Of a stretch of 64,000 nucleotides of DNA, positions 40,667 through 48,537 are shown in pieces (the stretch's first letter is position 1; every line of letters starts with the position of its first letter). The translations under genes were made by a program, and so were the position numbers. Source of the stretch: a virus; the IMG/VR virus record IMGVR_UViG_3300021961_000073, positions 1-64,000 of that record; one strand, 5' to 3'. The notes beneath the pieces were generated by a model. That model had not been told where the DNA came from, did no database searches, and saw nothing but the letters and a program-made list of their open reading frames with translations.

Positions 40667-43051
40667 ATGCCTATAACTCATATACCACTTCAACTGAAAG
40701 ACGCATCCGGCAATCTGGAGATCATGAATGATTCTTCGGATCTGAATTATCTTGCGTACAGAGCTGGCATTTGGCTTTCTAATACTGCTGATTCTTCAGA
40801 CGTTAGTCGTATAGGTTCTTCCGGTTCAGTTGCTGATGAGATCGGTTTACATAGTGATACAGTATATGATCAAGCTGTTGGTGCTCACAGTGCGCTATCG
40901 ATTACGACTACGACTACTAAGATATATCAAAAAGATGGCAGCGCATCAGTATCAGATGCAGCTGGTTGGAGACGACCAACTTATTGGAATAGTGGTATAG
41001 TAGAAATGGCTGATAGTGATTTATCAGTTTTAGGAGATAATCTAGCTGGTCGTATTTTTACCAATGATTATCCTGGAAGTTATAAACTTCAGTCTTCAAG
41101 CCCTGGTGCAGATTATACTGCAGTATTAACGAATATTTTTACTGATACTAGAACAGATGGTACTACCGTTAACTACACATTATGGCAGAGAACTGCCATT
41201 TCTTCTGGTACGCCAACGGGTAAGACATACTTAAGAATTAAAGGAACTCAATCAGACGAAGGAAGTTCTTACTCTGGTACACAAGAAGCTACAGATGCTC
41301 AAGTCCAATATACTTTAGGTAAGACTGTAGGAAACAGGATTATGTCATCTGGGGTTGGGAAATACCAATTGCGCTCTTCTGCTCAAGGTGTCCCAACAGA
41401 TCCTGGCACATGGGCATCTAAAGGTTCAGCTAGCGATACTCGTCAGGATGTAGGGCAAGTTAATTATACAAGGGACGCTATAGAAAACTACACCCGTACA
41501 AGCCAGACAATTTATGTAGGTAACTACACTACAAATAGTACTGCTTTCTATACTAGAATTAGAACAAGTCTTTTCTTAAATAACTATACTCGTGCTTCTG
41601 CGATTACTTTCCAACAAAATTATACAAGAGCAGTTAACGTTGATTACACTCGAGACAGTACTCGTATAACAAACGTTGATTACACTCGCGACAGTACTCG
41701 TGACGCTCAGGAGAATTATACAACTAATTTTCAGCGTACCAGCACTCGTATAACAAACGTAAACTATACTCGTAATAGTACTCGTGACGCTCAAGAGAAT
41801 TATACCACAGCTTATACGCGTGATAGTACTAGGGTGTCAAACGTAAACTACACCAGAGATAGTACTCGTGACGCTCAGGAGAATTATACCACAGCTTATA
41901 CTCGCGACAGTACTCGTATAACAAACGTTGATTATACTAGAAATAGTACTCGTGACGCTCAGGAGAATTATACTACAGCTTATACTCGCGACAGTACTCG
42001 TATAACAAACGTTGATTATACTAGAAATAGTACTCGGCTTTCTCAACGGACAACATTTGTAAACTACACAAGACAAAGACAAACTAACTATACTCGTGAA
42101 TCGAACGTAAACTATCAAAGAACTAGAGCTACAAATTATACGAGAAATAGTGCTGTAAATTTCCAAAGAATTAGCACTCGCCAGCGCATCAGCTTCTTCA
42201 GTAATCCTATTTTTTACGGCGGAAGACTTCTTGGATATTTCGGAGGATATGGAGGTTATTTCCAGGGCAACTTCCTTGGCGACTTTGTAGGCGACTTTAT
42301 AGGCGACTTCGTGGGCAACTTCCTTGGCGACTATGTAAGAGGATTTATAGGCGACTTCGTGGGCAACTTTGACGGTGATTATATTAGAGGATTTTTAGGG
42401 GATTACACAGGCGATTTTACGGGAAACTACATCAGAGGGTTTGATGGTAACTACGTTGGTAACTACGACAGGGATTTCCTAGGCAATTATACAGGCGATT
42501 TTGCGGGAAACTACATCAGAGCGTTTGATGGTAACTACGTTGGTAACTACGACAGGGACTTTTTGGGAAATTATACAGGTAACTTTATTGGAGACTACGT
42601 CAGAGGGTTTACTGGTAACTACGTTGGTAACTACGACAGGGACTTTTTGGGGAATTACACTGGGGATTACGTAGGCGACTATATAAGAGCGTTTGATGGT
42701 AACTACGTTGGTGATTTCATAGGAGATTACCTAGGTAATTATACTGGTAACTATACAGGTAACTATATAAGAGCGTTTACAGGAAATTACATAGGTAACT
42801 ATATAGCAACGTATGAGGGAAATTATACGGCAGATTACCAGTCTAATTACATTGGTGATTACACTGGGGACTATGAAGCTGCATTTGAGGGTAATTACCA
42901 AAATGATTACTTAGGAGACTTTATCGGTAATTACACCGGGGATTATTTAGGAAACTTCGACGGCAACTATATTGGCGATTATTCTGCATCGACCATTTTA
43001 GGGACGTCGTCTGGAATAGAGGTATATACACTATACGTCAGAATATCATGA
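40667..43051 (+). CDS. aromatic tetrapeptide-repeat fibre protein B, 794 aa
   Basis: Paralogue of the upstream protein A: same N-terminal landmarks (LKDASGNLEIMNDSSDLNYL, FTNDYPGSYKLQ, FTDTRTDGTTVNYTLWQR, KYQLRSSAQGVP), the same SNPIFYGGRL block and the same YTLYVRIS end. Residues about 260-505 are an Arg/Thr-rich zone of 12-residue units such as YTRDSTRITNVD. Residues about 532-773 are 59 consecutive tetrads, each with Tyr or Phe in position 4, usually x-G-N/D-Y. Super-repeats of 28 residues carry IRAF or DRDF. No known family. Probably an extended virion fibre or adhesin. Confidence 0.7.
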   Translation: MPITHIPLQLKDASGNLEIMNDSSDLNYLAYRAGIWLSNTADSSDVSRIGSSGSVADEIGLHSDTVYDQAVGAHSALSITTTTTKIYQKDGSASVSDAAGWRRPTYWNSGIVEMADSDLSVLGDNLAGRIFTNDYPGSYKLQSSSPGADYTAVLTNIFTDTRTDGTTVNYTLWQRTAISSGTPTGKTYLRIKGTQSDEGSSYSGTQEATDAQVQYTLGKTVGNRIMSSGVGKYQLRSSAQGVPTDPGTWASKGSASDTRQDVGQVNYTRDAIENYTRTSQTIYVGNYTTNSTAFYTRIRTSLFLNNYTRASAITFQQNYTRAVNVDYTRDSTRITNVDYTRDSTRDAQENYTTNFQRTSTRITNVNYTRNSTRDAQENYTTAYTRDSTRVSNVNYTRDSTRDAQENYTTAYTRDSTRITNVDYTRNSTRDAQENYTTAYTRDSTRITNVDYTRNSTRLSQRTTFVNYTRQRQTNYTRESNVNYQRTRATNYTRNSAVNFQRISTRQRISFFSNPIFYGGRLLGYFGGYGGYFQGNFLGDFVGDFIGDFVGNFLGDYVRGFIGDFVGNFDGDYIRGFLGDYTGDFTGNYIRGFDGNYVGNYDRDFLGNYTGDFAGNYIRAFDGNYVGNYDRDFLGNYTGNFIGDYVRGFTGNYVGNYDRDFLGNYTGDYVGDYIRAFDGNYVGDFIGDYLGNYTGNYTGNYIRAFTGNYIGNYIATYEGNYTADYQSNYIGDYTGDYEAAFEGNYQNDYLGDFIGNYTGDYLGNFDGNYIGDYSASTILGTSSGIEVYTLYVRIS
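41629..42040 (+). repeat. 36-nt tandem coding repeats (Arg/Thr-rich) in protein B
   Basis: Units of 12 codons alternate between YTRDSTRITNVD-like and YTRNSTRDAQEN-like forms, with YTTA inserts. The DNA of adjacent units is close to identical (for example the shared GACGCTCAGGAGAATTATAC), which suggests recent tandem expansion. Confidence 0.85.
42193..42230 (+). repeat. 38-nt identity block, copy 2
   Basis: Identical over 38 bases to 39919-39956 in the upstream paralogue, in the same frame. It marks the border between the Arg/Thr-rich zone and the tetrad array. Confidence 0.9.
42261..42986 (+). repeat. array of 59 coding tetrads (12-nt units) with 84-nt super-repeat
   Basis: Reading the frame gives 59 consecutive four-residue units ending in Tyr or Phe without exception, mostly x-G-N-Y or x-G-D-Y/F. 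IRGF, IRAF or VRGF units fall at tetrads 14, 21, 28, 35 and 42, and DRDF at 17, 24 and 31, so a 7-tetrad (28-residue, 84-nt) super-repeat overlies the basic period. Confidence 0.9.
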
Positions 43052-43060
43052 GGATGACTA

Positions 43061-43522
43061 ATGGAAAAATCATGGAAGTACCCGTTTTGGGAAAATTATC
43101 AAAAAGATCGAATTACTGCAAGACTTTTAATTAAACATAACGACGGTAAAGAGACCTGGTCTACTGCTACTATCAGTAAATATGATGCAAAGGGTAATCT
43201 TAACCCAGATTTTCAAGCGTGTGTGGACCAAAATACAATCGAAGCTATAGACAAGCACACTGCTGAACGGCAAGAGCGCCATAAGCAAAGAAGAGAAGAC
43301 GATAAAAAAGCAGATAAGGAAAGAAAACAAGCTAAAAAGCTTGAAGAGCTTTTTAATGATAAATTAGAGATCTTTGAAATTGATATAGTTAAAAATTCTA
43401 AGAATAGACTACTTAAGTCTAAAATCAGGAAAGCCAAAAACCGTTATGAAATGATTGGCTTTTTATCAATATTAATGAAAGAAGAATATGATGCCGAAAC
43501 AGCAGCAGCAGCAGCCGAGTAG
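43061..43522 (+). CDS. charged coiled-coil protein after the fibre genes, 153 aa
   Basis: Unrecognised. The first 60 residues look globular (KYPFWENYQKDRITARLLIK, then ATISKYDAKGNLNPDF). Residues 65-98 are a highly charged coiled coil (TAERQERHKQRREDDKKADK), followed by a basic helical end and a run of five Ala. It starts 9 bases after protein B with AGGATGACTA upstream. Its position suggests a fibre chaperone or accessory, but no motif proves that. The 3' end overlaps the glycosyltransferase gene by 35 bases. Confidence 0.6.
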   Translation: MEKSWKYPFWENYQKDRITARLLIKHNDGKETWSTATISKYDAKGNLNPDFQACVDQNTIEAIDKHTAERQERHKQRREDDKKADKERKQAKKLEELFNDKLEIFEIDIVKNSKNRLLKSKIRKAKNRYEMIGFLSILMKEEYDAETAAAAAE

Positions 43523-44285
43523 AGGATTTGTAGTAGTAGCTTCTAAAAAAATTGCTTTCTACTACTCTGCTATAAATTTAATAGAATCCATATTAGATTA
43601 TATGCCTGATGCACAGTTTGCCTTTTTCTGCGAACCGTGGATGAGAGATCATAGGTGCGAAGATCCCAACATTCAATTATTTGACTGTGGCGATCATATC
43701 AGGGAAAAGCTTTACGGCATGGCTAACTCACCGTTTGACTATACCTTCTACATTGACGCGGACTGTGAATGTTGTCATGAAGATATTGTTACTATTTGGG
43801 ATCAATTTGAAGGTGATGATATTAAATTTGTAGAACTTACTAAGGATGAAGTAGCACAAAGATCTTTTGTAGAAGTAAATGCTAGAATACCTAGTATTGA
43901 TGCAGATATTGATTTAAGACTTTGTGGTGGTGTTTGTTTATATGATAATAGTAATCCCCTGGTAAAAGAATTTATAAGAGACTGGTATGAAAAATATCTT
44001 ATTCAAGAGGCAATAGGTGAGGCGAAAGAATATGGGCTGCCTAATGTATGGTTTCCTCCTGACACTCCAAGATCTATGTTAAGATGGGATCAATTTACTT
44101 TATGGTGGATGGTTAATATGGAAGATAAATATAAAGATCTTAAAATAGGAATATTTAAGGAAAATTATAGATGGAACTGGTTTACTAGTTTCAGAATAGG
44201 GTCTGACGGTAAACATAGATTAGTAGATAAACCACCTGTGATTGTCCACAATTCTGCAAATATGAATAAGGATGCTGCATACTAA
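43488..44285 (+). CDS. glycosyltransferase, GT-A fold with DxD, 265 aa
   Basis: A GT8-like sugar transferase. After a Gln-rich start, FVVVASKKIAFYYSAINLIE begins the nucleotide-binding fold, the metal-binding DxD is Asp90-Ala-Asp92 in FYIDADCEC, and LCGGVCLYDNSNPLVKEFI followed by RWDQFTLWWMV matches the acceptor half. The conserved final histidine may be in VIVHNSA. It would use a UDP-sugar on an unknown acceptor. The gene overlaps both neighbours and sits in a three-gene cluster directly after the Tyr/Asn-rich repeat proteins, which makes virion glycosylation the simplest guess. Confidence 0.75.
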   Translation: MMPKQQQQQPSRGFVVVASKKIAFYYSAINLIESILDYMPDAQFAFFCEPWMRDHRCEDPNIQLFDCGDHIREKLYGMANSPFDYTFYIDADCECCHEDIVTIWDQFEGDDIKFVELTKDEVAQRSFVEVNARIPSIDADIDLRLCGGVCLYDNSNPLVKEFIRDWYEKYLIQEAIGEAKEYGLPNVWFPPDTPRSMLRWDQFTLWWMVNMEDKYKDLKIGIFKENYRWNWFTSFRIGSDGKHRLVDKPPVIVHNSANMNKDAAY

Positions 44286-44968
44286 TGACGATAATGAGGA
44301 AGATACAACTGAATAATAAAGAAGTGTTAGAATCTTTAAACAAATATTCTTCACTTATTCAGGAATCTTATCACAATGGTAATATGGATAAAGCATTTAT
44401 GTTGAATTCTGATAGACATACCCGTGACAGATGGATAGCTGACGATTACCGGGATCGAATCATACAAAGATTCGATCAACATGAGGGCTACCCAGAAAGT
44501 ATGAGGTGTTATCACGGTACTGCTCCCTCTAATGGTAGCGATAAAATGGATCGTTTTAAAGATTCGAAAGTAGCATATCCTATTAGAGAAGCTGCAGTAG
44601 AATTAAATTCAGAAATGATGACTTCTCTTTCAGCTAAAAGAAACGCGCTTTGTGCAACCTACCCGCCGGGTGGATGGATTAGCTGGCACAATAATGCAAA
44701 TGCTTCTGGTTATAATATTCTTTTTACATGGTCTGAAAATGGAAATGGATGGTTTAGATATTATGATTTAGAAAAAAAAGAAAATGTAACGATCTATGAT
44801 AAGCCAGGTTGGCAGTGTAAAATGGGATACTTTGGGCCTTATGATAACCCAGATAGTCTTTGCTATCACTGTGCATCAACTGAGGATCTTAGGATTACTG
44901 TAGCTTACATGTTTATCGAAGCAGATAACTTCTGGGAAGAAGTAGTCTATGACATTGAAAACGGTTAA
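44285..44968 (+). CDS. 2OG-Fe(II) oxygenase, asparaginyl-hydroxylase-like, 227 aa
   Basis: The segment YPPGGWISWHNNANASGYNI followed by LFTWSENGNGWFRYYD belongs to the oxygenases found near fibre genes in marine T4-like phages. Candidate ligands are His135 and Asn137 (an HxN where most enzymes have HxD) and His195 in CYHCA, with Arg203 in DLRITVAY for 2-oxoglutarate. The missing carboxylate ligand could reduce or alter activity. It lies between two glycosyltransferases and overlaps the second by 20 bases, suggesting a joint modification pathway. Confidence 0.72.
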   Translation: MTIMRKIQLNNKEVLESLNKYSSLIQESYHNGNMDKAFMLNSDRHTRDRWIADDYRDRIIQRFDQHEGYPESMRCYHGTAPSNGSDKMDRFKDSKVAYPIREAAVELNSEMMTSLSAKRNALCATYPPGGWISWHNNANASGYNILFTWSENGNGWFRYYDLEKKENVTIYDKPGWQCKMGYFGPYDNPDSLCYHCASTEDLRITVAYMFIEADNFWEEVVYDIENG

Positions 44969-45704
44969 TGTCGTATGCGTTAAATGGGGTAAAACCTATA
45001 CCTACGAACATGTAAATAGACTTTTTAAAATGGTTAAGAGGAATCTTTCGATCCCTTTTACATTCTATTGTTTAACCGAAGATCCTGAAAATTTAAACAA
45101 CGAAATAGTACCAATTCTCCTAAACGAAGAATTATGTTTAGAAGGATTTTGGTGGAAGATGTGTATGTTCCAAAGATCCTTATATAAGGAAGATTTACCC
45201 ACATTATATTTTGACATTGACACAATTATACAAAAAGATATTACTTCATTCTTCGATAATTTTCAAGAAGATAAAATTAGAATACCTTATCTTGGTGCAT
45301 ATCCAGAAGGAGATGCTTATAAAAATCCTGCAGTAGTAAATTCTTCAATTATGCTATTTAGACCTAGCAAATCAGAAAAAATATTTAATTCATTTATACA
45401 GGATGCTGATTACAATATAATTGAATATCAGGGCGTTTGTCGATATTTATGGGGCAAACATAGTGACAATTTAATATATTATAATTATATGAATCATTTT
45501 TATTCTGCGATATCAGTTCCCTATGTAGCGAAGCTATATAGAGATGGTATGGAAAAATATAAAGGAAAAGTAAAATCTAAAATTCGTCGAGGCTCTGTAG
45601 CATATTTTTATATAGAAGATGTTCCAGTCTGTCTCCTAAACGGAGCTACCAGAGATGGTGTCCTAGATCAACTTTATGAGAAATTTTCTTCGTATTACGA
45701 TTAA
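44949..45704 (+). CDS. second glycosyltransferase, GT-A fold with DxD, 251 aa
   Basis: Starts with the nucleotide-sugar fold (TVNVVCVKWGKTYTYEHVNR, then FTFYCLTEDPENL). The DxD is Asp89-Ile-Asp91 in TLYFDIDTII, and FWWKMCMF and VVNSSIMLFRPSKS are further family features. It differs from the neighbour at 43488, so the two are not recent duplicates and may add different sugars. It is codon-overlapped with the oxygenase, ends 18 bases before a late promoter, and shares its A/T-rich composition with the surrounding genes. Confidence 0.75.
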   Translation: MTLKTVNVVCVKWGKTYTYEHVNRLFKMVKRNLSIPFTFYCLTEDPENLNNEIVPILLNEELCLEGFWWKMCMFQRSLYKEDLPTLYFDIDTIIQKDITSFFDNFQEDKIRIPYLGAYPEGDAYKNPAVVNSSIMLFRPSKSEKIFNSFIQDADYNIIEYQGVCRYLWGKHSDNLIYYNYMNHFYSAISVPYVAKLYRDGMEKYKGKVKSKIRRGSVAYFYIEDVPVCLLNGATRDGVLDQLYEKFSSYYD

Positions 45705-45722
45705 TTTTAAAAGTGCTTCTGT

Positions 45723-45730
45723 TATAAATA
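45723..45730 (+). promoter_or_regulatory. late promoter TATAAATA for the next structural cluster
   Basis: Exact TATAAATA 34 bases before the ATG at 45765. Confidence 0.8.
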
Positions 45731-45764
45731 AAGCAGAATATTTAACTTAAGCTAAGAGTATGTA

Positions 45765-46115
45765 ATGGCACAATACGAAGATCTCATGATTGATCAAGGA
45801 ACTGATGTTGCTATTGAGCTAGATCTCCTTGACAAAGACGGTGATAGAAAAAACCTTGCCGGTTATTCTGTTGCTGCGAAAATGAAGAGAACGTATAATA
45901 GTGATAGTGATAATACTACAACTTTTTCAGGTCTTATTACAGATGCCAGCAAAGGTCAAATTACACTTAGCTTAACCAATACACAAACTGATGCTTTAAA
46001 AGCTGGTCGTTATGTATATGATGTAGAGATTTCGTATGTTGATAGTGATTCAAATACTATCATCGAAAGAATCCTTGAGGGAAATATACACGTTTCACCA
46101 TCTGTTACAAGGTAA
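45765..46115 (+). CDS. structural protein, BppU-like domain, 116 aa
   Basis: A single beta-sandwich domain. MIDQGTDVAIELDLLDKDGD, NLAGYSVAAKMKRTYNSDSD, KGQITLSLTNTQTDALKAGR and YVYDVEISYVDSD follow the order of baseplate upper-protein (BppU) N-terminal domains, and RILEGNIHVSPSVT is the usual end in marine T4-like phages. It should bind a baseplate or fibre partner. It starts after a late promoter and is followed 4 bases later by a 78-residue gene. Confidence 0.72.
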   Translation: MAQYEDLMIDQGTDVAIELDLLDKDGDRKNLAGYSVAAKMKRTYNSDSDNTTTFSGLITDASKGQITLSLTNTQTDALKAGRYVYDVEISYVDSDSNTIIERILEGNIHVSPSVTR

Positions 46116-46119
46116 ATGA

Positions 46120-46356
46120 ATGACCATTAAGGCGAATGTCCGAGAACAACAGACAGTAGTTAAAACTATTGTGGTAGGGACCCCTATTCGTAGGGTGTCT
46201 AATTCTACATCAGTTAGTGTTGATAATATATCTGGAATTTCTACCTCAGGCAGAGCAGATGGCGCAGTGCTAATTTGGAATGGTACTACTGAACAATATG
46301 AACCTAAAACAGAAATTTCTAACGCAAACACATCCTTTAACGGGGGCAACTTCTAA
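46120..46356 (+). CDS. small structural protein, 78 aa
   Basis: Unrecognised short protein common in the fibre region of related phages. The central segment SVSVDNISGISTSGRADGAV followed by LIWNGTTEQYEPKTEI looks like a fibre or head-fibre repeat (the element ADGAVLIWN occurs in many marine phage structural proteins). It is coupled to both neighbours: 4 bases after the BppU-like gene and one base overlap with the next fibre gene. Virion role is inferred. Confidence 0.6.
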   Translation: MTIKANVREQQTVVKTIVVGTPIRRVSNSTSVSVDNISGISTSGRADGAVLIWNGTTEQYEPKTEISNANTSFNGGNF

Positions 46357-47966
46357 TGGCAATTATTCGTATTAAACGTTCAACCCTGGCATTAGCGCCC
46401 TCCAGTCTATCGACTGCAGAACTAGCTTACACCATGGGTACAGGCACTGCCAGTAATGGTGGTGACAGATTATACTTCGGTAAAGGTGACGACGGATCAG
46501 GTAACGCTACTTCAATCGTAGTTATTGGCGGTGAATATTTCGTCAATATGCTAGATCATACACCGGGCACTTTAACCGCCTCGAGTGCTATTATTACAGA
46601 TTCTGCTAATAAGATCGATCAGTTAAATATTGATAATCTAACAATCAATGGAAATACTATTTCCGCACAAAATACGGATGGAAGTATTTTTATCCACCCT
46701 GATGGTGCTGGCACAGTAGATGTTGATAACCATAGAATTACTAATGTAACTGATCCAACTGGTGCACAAGATGCGGCAACAAAAAATTATGTTGATGGCT
46801 TAATTGGGGGTGGCGCTGCAGCCTTTAGAATAACTGCTGATGTAGGATTAGATTCAGATGAGATTGCAACTGGAGGATTAGTCCGAATCGTAGGTGATTC
46901 AGATATATTAACTACACTTGCTAATAACGAAATCACTATATCCCACAGATCTTCAGACGTTAGCCCAGGCACTTATGGATCTGCCACAGAAATTCCAGTT
47001 ATCACAGTTAATTCTAACGGCCACGTAGATGCCATTAGCACAGCAAGCGTTGCTACTGTTTTAAATGTTAGTACTGATAGTGGTTCCGGCGTCAGTATAG
47101 ATCTATTAGATTCCAATCTCACGCTATCGAGTGGCGAAGGTATTAACGTATATCAAAGTAATGGTACAACGATCGTAATCCAAGCTGAAGAAGCTTCGGA
47201 TATTAATAAGGGCGTAGCATCGTTTGATAATACGGACTTTACCGTTACAGACGGAAATGTGGTAGTCAATGCTATCACACTTGGTACTACTTCTCTTAAC
47301 CCCGGTGAGACCGATTCTAGTCTTGATGGACTATCCGCAATTGGCGTAGGCGATATCTTAATTGGTGGTGCACCTGGTAACAATGTAATTAGCTCCAAGT
47401 CAGGCGGTTTCCTTTACATTGATCCTAATCCAACAGGCGACTCAGCTGGAGGATATGGTGGTTCATTAGTTATTCGCGGTAACCTAACTGTCCAAGGCAC
47501 TACTACAACCGTTAACTCTACAACAGTTTCTATTAATGATGTAAACCTTGTACTTGCTGATTCAGCAGCTGATGCAGCTGCAGCAGATGGCGCTGGTATT
47601 ACGATCGGCGGTGCATCTTATTCAGGTACAAAGGCTACTATAACCTATGACGGTGCTAATGACCGTTGGGACTTTAATAAGCCTCTTGATATATCATATA
47701 ATACACTTGATAGTGCGGTCTTCTTAGGCGGCGTTGGATTAGGTGAAAGAATTGAAGATCATTTATCAAACTTCTTCTTAGAAGGTGAAGGTATTGATAT
47801 TACGTACAATGATGGAGCTGGTTCGATGACCTTCTCAGCTGAAGTTGCTACGGCAGCTTATACAGCTGGTGGAGCAAATCTTGGCGTTGCATCGTTTAAC
47901 GACAGTGACTTTACCGTTACCTCTGGTTATGTAAGAATTGATACGGTAGACGGGGGAACATTTTAA
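46356..47966 (+). CDS. tail fibre-like protein with Mtd-type N-terminus, 536 aa
   Basis: The start IRIKRSTLALAPSSLSTAEL, AYTMGTG and GGDRLYFGKGDD matches the N-terminal docking domain of Mtd-like fibre proteins. Then come fibre repeats (HRITNVTDPTGAQDAATKNY, GSLVIRGNLTVQGTTTTVNS, NDVNLVLADSAAD). The end is compact without a known receptor domain. The related genes at 48031 and 48538 share the docking fold, so three fibres could use the same baseplate attachment. A hairpin and a late promoter follow. Confidence 0.72.
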   Translation: MAIIRIKRSTLALAPSSLSTAELAYTMGTGTASNGGDRLYFGKGDDGSGNATSIVVIGGEYFVNMLDHTPGTLTASSAIITDSANKIDQLNIDNLTINGNTISAQNTDGSIFIHPDGAGTVDVDNHRITNVTDPTGAQDAATKNYVDGLIGGGAAAFRITADVGLDSDEIATGGLVRIVGDSDILTTLANNEITISHRSSDVSPGTYGSATEIPVITVNSNGHVDAISTASVATVLNVSTDSGSGVSIDLLDSNLTLSSGEGINVYQSNGTTIVIQAEEASDINKGVASFDNTDFTVTDGNVVVNAITLGTTSLNPGETDSSLDGLSAIGVGDILIGGAPGNNVISSKSGGFLYIDPNPTGDSAGGYGGSLVIRGNLTVQGTTTTVNSTTVSINDVNLVLADSAADAAAADGAGITIGGASYSGTKATITYDGANDRWDFNKPLDISYNTLDSAVFLGGVGLGERIEDHLSNFFLEGEGIDITYNDGAGSMTFSAEVATAAYTAGGANLGVASFNDSDFTVTSGYVRIDTVDGGTF

Positions 47967-47967
47967 T

Positions 47968-47975
47968 TATAAATA
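47968..47975 (+). promoter_or_regulatory. late promoter TATAAATA before the next fibre gene
   Basis: Exact TATAAATA one base after the stop of the 536-residue fibre gene. The predicted start site (about 47981) falls inside the following hairpin. Confidence 0.75.
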
Positions 47976-47977
47976 CT

Positions 47978-48003
47978 AAGTCCGGTATTTTTATACCGGA
48001 CTT
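47978..48003 (+). terminator. 11-bp perfect hairpin with T4 loop
   Basis: AAGTCCGGTAT (47978-47988) and ATACCGGACTT (47993-48003) pair perfectly around TTTT. Read-through RNA from the upstream gene would form the full stem; RNA started at the adjacent late promoter would begin within the left arm and keep about 8 bp at its 5' end. It could act as terminator, 5' stabiliser or both. Confidence 0.75.
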
Positions 48004-48030
48004 TAAACAAGGACCTTTTTAGGGATTGAT

Positions 48031-48525
48031 ATGGCTACTATTCGATTAAAGAAGTCCTCAGTGGCTTCAAATGCACCAGGTATTGGCGATCTTGCCTACG
48101 GCGAGATTGCTATTAACTATGCTGACGGTCGTTTATACTATAAAAATTCCTCGAATGTCATTAAAAACTTTGTAGACTCCGATTTGATGCAATCAAGCAT
48201 TAACGCCGCCATTAGCGGTGCCGGCAACATAATGCTTTCAGACGGTTCTGTTACTATGACAGGCGTCTTAGATATGGGTGCATTCAGGATCACTGATCTT
48301 GGTGCACCGTCGACAGCAAGTGATGCTACTAATAAGGCCTATGTCGATTCTTCAGTTCAAGAGGCTTTATCAGCTATCGGAGCTTCAATTTTTCCAGCAG
48401 GGGTTTATGGACGTGTAGATTCCGCTGGTGGTCTTGACGCCTTTGGAATAGCGGTCGATGTTAACTACGATTGCCGGACTCAACCAGCAGGAAACTTAAT
48501 TACAAAAGACCTAGGCGGTCTGTAG
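48031..48525 (+). CDS. short fibre-like structural protein, 164 aa
   Basis: N-terminal docking sequence (ATIRLKKSSVASNAPGIGDL, then AYGEIAINYADGRLYYKNSS) of the Mtd-type class, one fibre repeat (FRITDLGAPSTASDATNKAY), and a C-terminal part ending in KDLGGL with no known domain. It is much shorter than its neighbours and may be a collar or adapter fibre. TTTTTAGGGATTGAT precedes the ATG, and the next fibre gene starts 12 bases after its stop. Confidence 0.65.
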   Translation: MATIRLKKSSVASNAPGIGDLAYGEIAINYADGRLYYKNSSNVIKNFVDSDLMQSSINAAISGAGNIMLSDGSVTMTGVLDMGAFRITDLGAPSTASDATNKAYVDSSVQEALSAIGASIFPAGVYGRVDSAGGLDAFGIAVDVNYDCRTQPAGNLITKDLGGL

Positions 48526-48537
48526 AGGGAAATTTAG

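Noticed and set aside
42261-42986. Possible CRISPR-like or satellite DNA repeat
   Set aside because: The periodicity is in whole codons, the frame is open throughout and unit sequences vary at synonymous sites, so it is a protein repeat.
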